Shown: positions 26,458-34,008 of the stretch, piece by piece
Layout of the letters: each line of letters opens with the position of its first letter
Numbering within the stretch: the first letter of the stretch is position 1
Assembly: GCF_006546655.1 (NCBI RefSeq)
Contig: NZ_VIAQ01000012.1
Location: 124,001 to 188,000, forward strand
Origin: Methanolobus vulcani
GTDB taxonomy: Archaea > Halobacteriota > Methanosarcinia > Methanosarcinales > Methanosarcinaceae
Direction: 5' to 3'
Length of the DNA stretch: 64,000 bases
The notes under the pieces: model-generated
The model's database searches: none
What the model was told of the DNA's origin: nothing
What the model saw: the letters and a program-made list of their open reading frames with translations, nothing else
Translations under genes and position numbers: made by a program

Positions 26458-27255
26458 TCATATCGTATATCTTTCCGATGTGTCCCATTTTGCACTTAAC
26501 AGATGAGAAATAACAGAAGAGAAATCTGCACCATTAGTCCATACAGCAGACAGATCAGTGTACCCATCCCCATCTTTTAGTATATCAACAAGCATTTCCG
26601 AATTATCAATAACAATAACAAAACTCTTGAGCTCTGAATCAGCCTCTTCAATTGAGTTTACACGTACTGTTGCCAGAGGAACAAGATTCTTGATCTTCTT
26701 TGCTTCATCCTCACATGAACTTATAACCCTCACATTAATGCCTTCTTCACTGGCTTTTTTATTCATAATGCCGATAATAGTAGTATAATCTTTTTTGAGG
26801 GATGAATGGTTTTCTGCAATTGTCCCGAAAGGAGTTGATGAAGCCAGTATGAGAATATCCTTTTTTGCACCTTCCAGCATCTGGATCACTTTACAGGTTA
26901 CATTTCTTACACCATTAATATTCCAGATATGCTCCTCATTTGTTTCACTTGCAGATTCGCCATATATTTCATTTAGTTTTTCAAAGACAATATCACATTC
27001 TTCTGCATAGTCTTTCTTTAACTTGGAAATGGCATCTTCAGGAGAGATGCACCTGTAACGCATTGGTTTTGTGTTCTGGAATTCAATAATTCCCCTTTTT
27101 TCCAACTTTTTCAAAGCACCGTAAATAGCCGAATTCGGAACTCCTGAATCGTCATGTAATGTTGAAACTGTTGCTGTTTCATTCCTGACAAGAGCCACGT
27201 AAACCTTTGCTTCGTAAGAAGTAAAACCAAGATTCTGAAGAGATGTGATGATCAT
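26458..27255 (-). CDS. TrmB-family transcription regulator within the exporter operon
   Basis: A 265-residue TrmB-type regulator. The N-terminal winged helix (LQNLGFTSYEAKVYVALV, then VPNSAIYGALKKLEKRG) spans residues ~5-70. A coiled-coil linker comes next, then a C-terminal effector-like domain with ILILASSTPFG and VIDNSEMLVDI. It is encoded between the COG1361 genes and the PGF-pre-PGF gene with short gaps, so it is probably autoregulated and controls this operon. The effector is unknown; no sugar-binding motif can be read from sequence. Confidence 0.85.
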   Translation of the reverse strand: MIITSLQNLGFTSYEAKVYVALVRNETATVSTLHDDSGVPNSAIYGALKKLEKRGIIEFQNTKPMRYRCISPEDAISKLKKDYAEECDIVFEKLNEIYGESASETNEEHIWNINGVRNVTCKVIQMLEGAKKDILILASSTPFGTIAENHSSLKKDYTTIIGIMNKKASEEGINVRVISSCEDEAKKIKNLVPLATVRVNSIEEADSELKSFVIVIDNSEMLVDILKDGDGYTDLSAVWTNGADFSSVISHLLSAKWDTSERYTI

Positions 27256-27291
27256 AATTATTGCCCCTGAAAACTAAAGATAAGAAGAAGA

Positions 27292-28395
27292 TCACTTATC
27301 TTCTTCTTTTTTTGCTAGGAATTTCTTAGCACCTATTGCAGCCACAACTACAATGATAAGTACTACAACAATACCTACATATACCCCTGAATTGGAGCCA
27401 GAGGAACCTGTTGGAAGAACTTCGGTTGTTATTTTCACAGTATCGGATGTCTGGCTGTGACCATCAGTATCTTCATATTTTACTTCACTGTTGATAGCAT
27501 AGGTCTTTGCAACACCAGTCTCATCTACCTTCAGCTTGAAAATTGCTTCTGCAGATTCCCCTGGTTCGAGTGAACCTATAAATGACTGGTCATCGGTTGT
27601 GCTGAAAGGATCAGCAGAACTTATTCTTACAGTTGCATCTTTTACAGCTTCTTCACCAACATTCTTGTAGATAACATGAATTATGCCTTCTTCTCCAAGA
27701 ACAAGCTCACCGGTGACATTTGTGACTTCAAAGTCAGCTTCCTTGTCAACAATAACACTTACCTCATCCATCTGCTGGCCTACTGCATACCAGAGACCAA
27801 CTTCCATGTTAGTAATACCAAGGTCTGTTTCGTTGTCTCCGTTGATCTGTACATTTTCCTGATAACCATAGTAGAGTGTCAGGTTAAGTGGATATTCACC
27901 GGCAGGTGCATTATTTGATATTTCGATGTTAAATTCCAGCGGATCAGATGTCTGTTCACCGGATGCAAGAGTTCCTGCTTCCTGTTGACCTGACTTTACC
28001 CTGATATTTGGATCATCAGAGGTCAGGATTGCAACAATACCAATTGCTGTTGTCCTCTGTGCCTCATAGCCCATCTCAGTAGACTGGATCTTCTGGTCAA
28101 GTTCTGATACAGGATCATCATCTTCTTCTGACTTAAAACCGGTAATCACACCTTTATTCATGAGGTTGATCTTAAGGGTAACCTCATCGCCTCTTGAATA
28201 TTCATTATCTCCTACAAGGGTGGCAGATACATCAGGACCACCGTAAACTGTGTAATAGTTCTCATCAAAATTGAAGAAATCCGGAAGTTCCAGATCCATT
28301 GTAGACATGGAGTCAGCACTCACAGGAACTACAAATAGCAGACTGAGGATCAATGATACTGAAACCAGCGTTTTAAAGTTAATATTTTTAATCAT
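27292..28395 (-). CDS. COG1361-type S-layer-related membrane protein, second copy
   Basis: A 367-residue envelope protein. The start at 28395 (MIKNINFKTLVSVSLIL) gives a proper signal peptide ending VPVSADS and follows AGAGGGATG; further in-frame ATGs lie upstream. The outside part contains NEW3/CARDB-like beta domains (VTLKINLMNKGVI, EGIIHVIYKNVGEEAVKDATV, SLEPGESAEAIFKLKV). A C-terminal membrane span (VYVGIVVVLIIVVVAAIGAKKF) precedes a short charged tail. It is paralogous to the gene directly upstream and starts 11 bp after that gene's stop. Confidence 0.82.
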   Translation of the reverse strand: MIKNINFKTLVSVSLILSLLFVVPVSADSMSTMDLELPDFFNFDENYYTVYGGPDVSATLVGDNEYSRGDEVTLKINLMNKGVITGFKSEEDDDPVSELDQKIQSTEMGYEAQRTTAIGIVAILTSDDPNIRVKSGQQEAGTLASGEQTSDPLEFNIEISNNAPAGEYPLNLTLYYGYQENVQINGDNETDLGITNMEVGLWYAVGQQMDEVSVIVDKEADFEVTNVTGELVLGEEGIIHVIYKNVGEEAVKDATVRISSADPFSTTDDQSFIGSLEPGESAEAIFKLKVDETGVAKTYAINSEVKYEDTDGHSQTSDTVKITTEVLPTGSSGSNSGVYVGIVVVLIIVVVAAIGAKKFLAKKEEDK

Positions 28396-28405
28396 AAGCA
28401 TCCCT

Positions 28406-29512
28406 CTAATTGTCATTAGACACGTTTTTCCTTTTATTTTTAACAATCAATACTATTATTATTACAAAAATACCAGCAAGAGCAATACCAACTACATTGA
28501 TCTCTCTTTCAGGTTCCTCAAGTGGCAGGGTCACTTTCATGCCTGTAGAGAAAGCATCTTCACCATCTTCATCGATGTATTTGATCTCGCTGTCAATACC
28601 ATAGTTCTTTGCGAGTGTACCAACATCAGAACTGATTGTGAAACTAGCTGTCCTGCTTTCACCTGGTTCCATTGCTCCAAGAACCCTGGTTGAACGTTCA
28701 GTACTCAGTGGCTTCATTGCAATAATTCTTGCAATGGCATCTTCGGCGGTGAGTTCACCAGTATTTGTGTATGTAACATTCACAACACTTGTACCGCCTG
28801 ACACCAGGGACCCTGTAATATTTGTTATCTCAAATTTTGCTGCAGGTTTTACAATAATAGGAATCTGAAGAGTTGTTTCCACATTAGTGTAAATACTTGT
28901 ATGATCGAGATTCGGCTCACCAAGTATTATGGATTCACCTGCTGTCATCCTGACCTCACTCTGATACTCATAGCTTAAAGGTAATTCCAGCATGTAGACA
29001 CCTGCAGGAATATCCTCTGACAGAGTTATGGTAAATCTCATCGGATCATCGGGCAAAACTCCAGGATATAATTCTTCCAAAGTCTGACCGTTTGTTTCAG
29101 GATCGATATCTATCAGATCCGTAGAAGATACAAGACTTGCCTTGATACCGTATGCAGTTGTCCTCATGGTTTCATACTGCAACTCATCAAGTGAAAGCTC
29201 ATGTAATGTTTCTGAAGTCCCCACACCTTTGTCTGCTTTAAAACCATAGATTACGCCACGGTTTGCAAGAACAACTTCAAGGGTTGCGGTTTCACCTCGT
29301 TCGAATTCCGTATCACCAAGTACGGAAGCCGAAATTGAAGGCTCACCATACGAGTTATAGAAATTATTTGTATATTCATATGTAGGAGGCAGGTATTCTT
29401 TTGCAGCCACAGAAGGTACTGCTGCTGCAAAAGCAATAGAAAGCAGAATACATACCACCATAAGACTGGTATATTTTTTAAGACCATTTATATTACTATA
29501 TCTCACATTCAT
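28406..29512 (-). CDS. COG1361-type S-layer-related membrane protein, first copy
   Basis: A 368-residue envelope protein built like its neighbour. It has a signal segment (TSLMVVCILLSIAFAAAVPSV), beta domains of NEW3/CARDB type (ATLEVVLANRGVIYGFKADKG, TSVVNVTYTNTGELTAEDA, AMEPGESRTASFTI) and a C-terminal span (INVVGIALAGIFVIIIVLIV) with a basic tail. NRGVIYGFKADK here and NKGVITGFKSEE in the paralogue show a recent common ancestor. The start overlaps the end of the RND gene by 4 bp, so translation is coupled to the transporter. Confidence 0.82.
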   Translation of the reverse strand: MNVRYSNINGLKKYTSLMVVCILLSIAFAAAVPSVAAKEYLPPTYEYTNNFYNSYGEPSISASVLGDTEFERGETATLEVVLANRGVIYGFKADKGVGTSETLHELSLDELQYETMRTTAYGIKASLVSSTDLIDIDPETNGQTLEELYPGVLPDDPMRFTITLSEDIPAGVYMLELPLSYEYQSEVRMTAGESIILGEPNLDHTSIYTNVETTLQIPIIVKPAAKFEITNITGSLVSGGTSVVNVTYTNTGELTAEDAIARIIAMKPLSTERSTRVLGAMEPGESRTASFTISSDVGTLAKNYGIDSEIKYIDEDGEDAFSTGMKVTLPLEEPEREINVVGIALAGIFVIIIVLIVKNKRKNVSNDN

Positions 29513-31887
29513 TGGGTAATTGCCTCCTGAATGCTTTTTAATATATTACTTCCACCTGAACCGGACTTGTTATGCGATTGGTGCAAGTGTCTCCTCTTTT
29601 CCCTGAATTTATCCAGTGTAACTATGATTGGAGGGAATATCACAAATGTTGCAAGTAATGCAAGTACTACATCCATTACCGTGATAACTCCAAAGTTACT
29701 GGTAATTGAGAATGGTGAAGCTATAAGAGCAGAGAAACCAAACACCGTTGTAAGACCTGATGTTACAATGGCTTTTCCAATCTTGACACTTGCTTCCTGC
29801 ATTGCTTCTTCAGGATCAGCACCTTTGTCCCTTTCTTCAAAATAGCGTTCCATCATAAGGATGGCATATTCCGAACCAACACCAAGGATCAATGCCCCAA
29901 GTGTCGCAGTCATCGGTGTATATTCCATTCCTGTATAATACATGAATCCGCCGGACCAGCCTACAACCATAACCATGGTCAGAACCGGAGTGAGAGCTTT
30001 GAGAATATCCCTATAGATTACCAACAAACCTGCAAATACCAACACAATACCAAGCATTGTCATAAAGACCCTGCCTGAGGTCAAAGCAGAAATTACAGCA
30101 ACATAAACCATTGAATTGCCTGTCATCGTTATATGTACGCCTGGAGGAGGAGTCATCCAATAAATATCTTCTTCCACAATGTTTGAAAGAGATTCTATGC
30201 CTTCCAGACCAATATCCGTCATTGCATTACCTATGTTTAAGTTCAGCAGGATTATTGTAGACCCTTCCAGATAGGCATCTCGTTCCCTGTCAGAAAGCTG
30301 ATCATATATATCCTGTATCTTCTCTGAACTATCAGGAATCTCACCAGAATTTGCCGCTTTTACGACGTCAACAATACTTGAAGAACCCTGTATATGGCTT
30401 CTGCCGTCGACTTCATGTTCAGAGAATTCATCAATCCATTTCAGAAGTTCCGGATCAGCATTATCTCCCGATTTTATTATCAGGTTTAACTGGTCGTCTC
30501 CACCCAGGATATTACCCATATGTTTCAACTCCAGTAGAGAAGGCATATCCTGCGGGACGAAAGTCTGGGTGTCAGTCTGAATACCTACAAGATTGTCTGC
30601 ATAGAGACCACCAACACACAGGGAACCTGCAATAAACAATACAAGAAACGCATTTCTCATTGAAAATGTAGAAATCCCTTTTAGGGCTTTTTCAAGGAAA
30701 TCGGCTTCATGTTCTTCATCAATAATAATATGAGTTTCATGGTGTGCTGATTTCTTCTTCAAACCAAGTCTGCCAGGTATATTTAATTTAGATATCTTAT
30801 CGAATCCATAGAGAACAGTGACTCCCAGAAACAGAGAGGAAAGGAAACACATTGCTATTCCTATCATCAGCAGTTTTCCGAAATCCTGGATCATCGGGAC
30901 TGTGGATGTGAACAATGAGAAGAAACCAAGAGCTGTGATGATAAGTGCTATTAATACTGCAGGACCGGTATGCTTGATAGTATCAATAACGGCCTCTTCA
31001 TCACTTACACCACGCGCAAGTTCTTCTTCTATCCTGTTATGGAACTGGATGGCATAATCAATACCCAACCCGATAAGAACAGGGAATGCTGACATTGAAA
31101 CCATTGACATTGGGATATCAAGGAAGCCCATTGCACCAAACGTGAATATTATACCCACAAGAACAATTGGCAGAGGAAGCAGTCTCCATCTGACATGCTT
31201 GAACACCAGATACAGCACTATTATCATCAAAAGAACAGATAAGGAAAGAAGCATACCCATGCTTGTAGTCATTTCATCATTCATCGCTATCATGAATGCC
31301 GGATCGCCGGTAACGATAATATTATAATCTGCAGGGAAGTTTGCAAGTTCAATGGAAGATTCTGTTTCCCTGAGAATGTCTTCCTGGGTGGCATCCGATG
31401 TAGTACCTTCCATGACAACAGACATTATGGCATGTGTGTCGTCAGGCATAAGGGCACTGGGCATTGCTGAGGTTATTATTCCATCGATCGTTTCCGGATC
31501 ATCGGGGATAATACTTCTGCCCGTCATCTGATAATTAACTTCTTTAATAACAGTAGAAGGCGAAGTTACTTCCACAACACCTGGTATTTTCTGAATTGAC
31601 AGGTATGCCCTGTCAAGGGCTTTCAGAAGCTCCGGATCTGTAACATCACTACCTTCAACCATTACAACAATGGACTCAGTGCCAAAGAGATTCAGGTACA
31701 GATGATCATAATCCTGATACAGCTTTGAGTTTTTATCAACAAAGGTATCCGTACCTGAAGCCATTCCAATTAACTGAGCACCCTGAAAAGAGATAATTAT
31801 CAGAAGTAGTGCTATCATTATAATCGGAATGGTATTGTTCTCTACGAAAACACCCAGCTTTTGAAAGATGTTTTTTATGATAAACAC
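29509..31887 (-). CDS. RND-superfamily exporter of the HAE3/MMPL type
   Basis: A 792-residue membrane transporter with the repeated RND layout: one N-terminal span, an outside domain, then five spans (about 200-370), and the same again in the second half. The spans after each loop carry the conserved proton-relay style motifs GLGIDYAIQFHNRIEEEL and GVGSEYAILMMERYFEER. It is the first gene of the leftward operon, with AAGGAGTGTTTATC before the ATG. HAE3 members in archaea are thought to export lipids, hopanoid-like or hydrophobic compounds; the substrate here is not known. No outer-membrane factor is needed in an archaeon. Confidence 0.88.
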   Translation of the reverse strand: MFIIKNIFQKLGVFVENNTIPIIMIALLLIIISFQGAQLIGMASGTDTFVDKNSKLYQDYDHLYLNLFGTESIVVMVEGSDVTDPELLKALDRAYLSIQKIPGVVEVTSPSTVIKEVNYQMTGRSIIPDDPETIDGIITSAMPSALMPDDTHAIMSVVMEGTTSDATQEDILRETESSIELANFPADYNIIVTGDPAFMIAMNDEMTTSMGMLLSLSVLLMIIVLYLVFKHVRWRLLPLPIVLVGIIFTFGAMGFLDIPMSMVSMSAFPVLIGLGIDYAIQFHNRIEEELARGVSDEEAVIDTIKHTGPAVLIALIITALGFFSLFTSTVPMIQDFGKLLMIGIAMCFLSSLFLGVTVLYGFDKISKLNIPGRLGLKKKSAHHETHIIIDEEHEADFLEKALKGISTFSMRNAFLVLFIAGSLCVGGLYADNLVGIQTDTQTFVPQDMPSLLELKHMGNILGGDDQLNLIIKSGDNADPELLKWIDEFSEHEVDGRSHIQGSSSIVDVVKAANSGEIPDSSEKIQDIYDQLSDRERDAYLEGSTIILLNLNIGNAMTDIGLEGIESLSNIVEEDIYWMTPPPGVHITMTGNSMVYVAVISALTSGRVFMTMLGIVLVFAGLLVIYRDILKALTPVLTMVMVVGWSGGFMYYTGMEYTPMTATLGALILGVGSEYAILMMERYFEERDKGADPEEAMQEASVKIGKAIVTSGLTTVFGFSALIASPFSITSNFGVITVMDVVLALLATFVIFPPIIVTLDKFREKRRHLHQSHNKSGSGGSNILKSIQEAITQ

Positions 31888-31957
31888 TCCTTGTGATTTA
31901 TTATTATTACTAAAAAACTCTGTGCGAGTTGTTTTAACATGACGACAAATAGCTAGT

Positions 31958-31968
31958 TTAATATATAA
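31958..31968. promoter_or_regulatory. TATA box of the RND operon, readable in both directions
   Basis: AATATATAA lies about 73 bp upstream of the RND start codon and predicts a leftward transcript start near 31938. The same element could serve a rightward transcript starting near 31993, into the structured stretch described next. A TGACGA half-site (31940-31945) overlaps the predicted leftward start. Confidence 0.5.
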
Positions 31969-31994
31969 GGGTTTTACCCTAAAATAAACTCATC

Positions 31995-32180
31995 AGAAGT
32001 GTATTTGGTTACAATTTGCCGCGCCAGCACGTCGATTAGTCATTTATATCAAATATTAAAACAGGGTAGAGACATCCCGGAAAGGATGCCTCGTTGGGGG
32101 TTGGATAGGGTGGTACTAACATACACGCATTGCGTGCTGTTGATGGTACACAAAACTATGTACAGCATTATTAGTAAATA
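31995..32180 (+). ncRNA. Possible structured non-coding RNA
   Basis: A locally GC-richer stretch lies inside AT-rich DNA with no convincing reading frame. Hairpins visible on the plus strand are GAG-a-CATCC / GGATG-c-CTC with loop CGGAAA (32069-32092), CACGC / GCGTG with a 3-nt loop (about 32124-32136), and GTACA / TGTAC further on (about 32147-32164). It follows a TATA-like element at 31958-31968. A decayed gene fragment is the alternative. The remaining sequence to 32409 is AT-rich with nothing I can name. Confidence 0.3.
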
Positions 32181-32409
32181 AACCTTGCGATAAATAGACA
32201 AACTGTAATTTATAAGATAGATCTTAGAATGCTAAAATGCGTGTTTGAAAATATAAAAATTAACTTCAATATCTAACGAAATGATGTATGAGAATAAATA
32301 ACCGTTCAACAAGAAGAAAAACAAAGAAATTAAAACATTGTATATACATGTGTATATATAAGAATTTCACTCTTAAAAAAACATATAAAAAGGTACATTA
32401 AAATAATAT

Positions 32410-32613
32410 TTAATAGCGATTGTCGCAAAAATGTCTGGAAGATACTTTAAAACCAGCGTAAGAATGAGTATCTTCCATTAATAAATTCAGATCAATCTTC
32501 TTTTCCTGAATCCAATCATTATTAAGGTTTTTTACAGAAATATCTTCAATATATTCTCTTAATATGTCAACTGAAGATTTTGTATTGGGAAATACACCTA
32601 ATTTTTGTTTCAT
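32410..32613 (-). CDS. Small hypothetical protein
   Basis: A 67-residue open frame beginning MKQKLGVFPNTKSS. The start is supported by AAAAGGTG 6 bp before the ATG at 32613. The sequence is polar with no membrane span or clear motif; it ends RHFCDNRY. The open frame continues 55 codons further upstream, but that part is hydrophobic and Phe/Ile-rich, has no ribosome binding site, and overlaps the promoter of the rightward TrmB gene. I do not recognise a family, and it may be a remnant. Confidence 0.35.
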   Translation of the reverse strand: MKQKLGVFPNTKSSVDILREYIEDISVKNLNNDWIQEKKIDLNLLMEDTHSYAGFKVSSRHFCDNRY

Positions 32614-32650
32614 TTTGAAACACCTTTTAATAAGTAGTTTGATGCTACGA

Positions 32651-32676
32651 ATACCTGACGATGTATCGTCAAGTAT
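32651..32676. promoter_or_regulatory. Long inverted repeat upstream of the second TrmB gene
   Basis: TGACGAT and ATCGTCA (32656-32671, 2-nt spacer) are perfect. ATAC and GTAT extend the arms after one mismatch, giving 12 bp per arm. It lies about 105 bp before the TrmB start at 32777 and about 40 bp before the leftward small gene. It looks like a regulator-binding site. Confidence 0.55.
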
Positions 32677-32776
32677 GAATACGTCAGAATAGAATATAAA
32701 TCTTATCAGCAAAAACATCTTTATAGTTGTTTTGACAAAGGAATTATAAGTATAAATGCTTACAAAACGTGATAAC

Positions 32777-33628
32777 ATGAACCATGAAGGATCACTAAGA
32801 GATCTGGGGCTTACTAAATACGAAGCTTCTGCCTACTCAACATTACTAAAAGAAGGAGTAACCGGAGCACAGGAACTGTCACGTAAATCTGACATACCTG
32901 TCGGGAAGGTCTATGAAGTCCTTTCAAATCTGAATAATATGGGACTGGTTGAATTCCAGAGATCAAGACCCCGAAAATACAAGGCTGTTAAACCATCTAT
33001 TGCTCTGAACAACCTTTATACTAAAAAAGAAGAAGAAACAAAGAACGAACTGGAAAATTTTAAACTGAAAGTGACAGAACTTGAATCGAAATTCTCCGAT
33101 ATAGCACAGCCAGATCATACGGAACTGCAGTTCTGGGCCACTTCTATTGGTGAAGAAGATATCATTAAGAATATCAAGAATCTGCTTGATGAAGTTGAAA
33201 ATGAGATATTGCATGTTAAGCCAGCAAAAATGTCAAAATTCATTCATAAAGAGAATAACATTGATCCAAATAAATTCATGCCGAATGTCATTGATGAATT
33301 TGTCAAGGCTGCAAAAAAAGGAGTTAAGATCAAAATAATCCTTCCAGAAAATGTCTTTAATTACGTAATGATAAACAGGTTTGGACATATAAAAGATCCA
33401 CATGACAAAGAAATGATCAAAATGAACATAGATGCAAGGGCCCTAAATTGTGATTTTGATTTCAGGCTCATTGATGAATACATTACATATATAACAATTC
33501 CAGATCCCTTAAATCCAGATGATTTATTCGGCGAACTTAAAGTATACGACAAAGAATATGCAGCAAAACTGAAAGATAAGTTTGATGAACTCTGGATTAA
33601 AGCAAAAAAGATGGACTTCAACTTTTGA
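32777..33628 (+). CDS. TrmB-family transcription regulator, stand-alone copy
   Basis: A 283-residue TrmB-type regulator. The winged helix (LRDLGLTKYEASAYSTLL, then IPVGKVYEVLSNLNNMG) spans residues ~5-75. A coiled-coil linker (EEETKNELENFKLKVTELE) is followed by a C-terminal effector-like domain. The start is set at 32777: a TATAAGTATA at about 32746-32755 would begin transcription after the earlier in-frame ATG at 32756. Domain order matches the regulator at 26458, but the two are clearly diverged. A strong inverted repeat upstream suggests autoregulation. Confidence 0.82.
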   Translation: MNHEGSLRDLGLTKYEASAYSTLLKEGVTGAQELSRKSDIPVGKVYEVLSNLNNMGLVEFQRSRPRKYKAVKPSIALNNLYTKKEEETKNELENFKLKVTELESKFSDIAQPDHTELQFWATSIGEEDIIKNIKNLLDEVENEILHVKPAKMSKFIHKENNIDPNKFMPNVIDEFVKAAKKGVKIKIILPENVFNYVMINRFGHIKDPHDKEMIKMNIDARALNCDFDFRLIDEYITYITIPDPLNPDDLFGELKVYDKEYAAKLKDKFDELWIKAKKMDFNF

Positions 33629-33742
33629 TTTATGAAGATACTTAAAATACGGTTATTTTTCTATACTGGCGCAGGTTTAGTACATAATTGTGACGCTTAA
33701 GTATATATTAATACACAACTTATTGCAATTCGGTGATAATTC

Positions 33743-33943
33743 ATGGAATTAGAAGACATCAACAACTACGTACAGAATGCCAGTGCAGAAGAACTCAAAG
33801 CCTTTGGCTTCCTCGGCCAGTGGATGATGGAAAACGCACCAAAATATTGCACATGTGAGTGCAAATGCAACGAAAACTGTGAGCTTGCAAAAGCCCTTGG
33901 TGGAGCACTTCAGGCAGCTGGGCAGAAGTTACAGGGACAGTAA
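33743..33943 (+). CDS. Small Cys-rich protein
   Basis: A 66-residue soluble protein. An acidic helical N terminus is followed by CTCECKCNENC at residues 36-46, five Cys in eleven residues, and a helical C-terminal tail (LAKALGGALQAAGQKLQGQ). The Cys spacing (CxCxCxCxxxC) suggests metal or Fe-S binding. GGTGAT 6 bp before the ATG is a good ribosome binding site, a TATA-like TATATATTAATAC lies near 33701-33713, and a perfect palindrome plus T-run follows the stop. These signals support a real monocistronic gene. I do not recognise the family. Confidence 0.7.
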   Translation: MELEDINNYVQNASAEELKAFGFLGQWMMENAPKYCTCECKCNENCELAKALGGALQAAGQKLQGQ

Positions 33944-33972
33944 GTAGAATTCATATGAATTCTACTACTTTT
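33943..33972 (+). terminator. Perfect 24-bp palindrome plus T-run
   Basis: Each arm is AGTAGAATTCAT, giving a perfect palindrome at 33943-33966 that begins at the last base of the small protein gene. Six T residues follow within 3 bases. It probably ends the small-protein transcript and may also serve the convergent clpB transcript. Confidence 0.7.
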
Positions 33973-34008
33973 TTACCTCTGTGATTTTGTTACTTTCGTT
34001 TTGTTAAT

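Noticed and set aside
31999-32181. 60-codon open frame upstream of the RND operon
   Set aside because: No ribosome binding site and no known family; the DNA shows hairpin pairing that better fits RNA structure.
32614-32778. N-terminal extension of the small leftward frame at 32410
   Set aside because: The extra 55 residues are hydrophobic and Phe/Ile-rich and overlap the TrmB promoter and inverted repeat; a good ribosome binding site supports the inner start.
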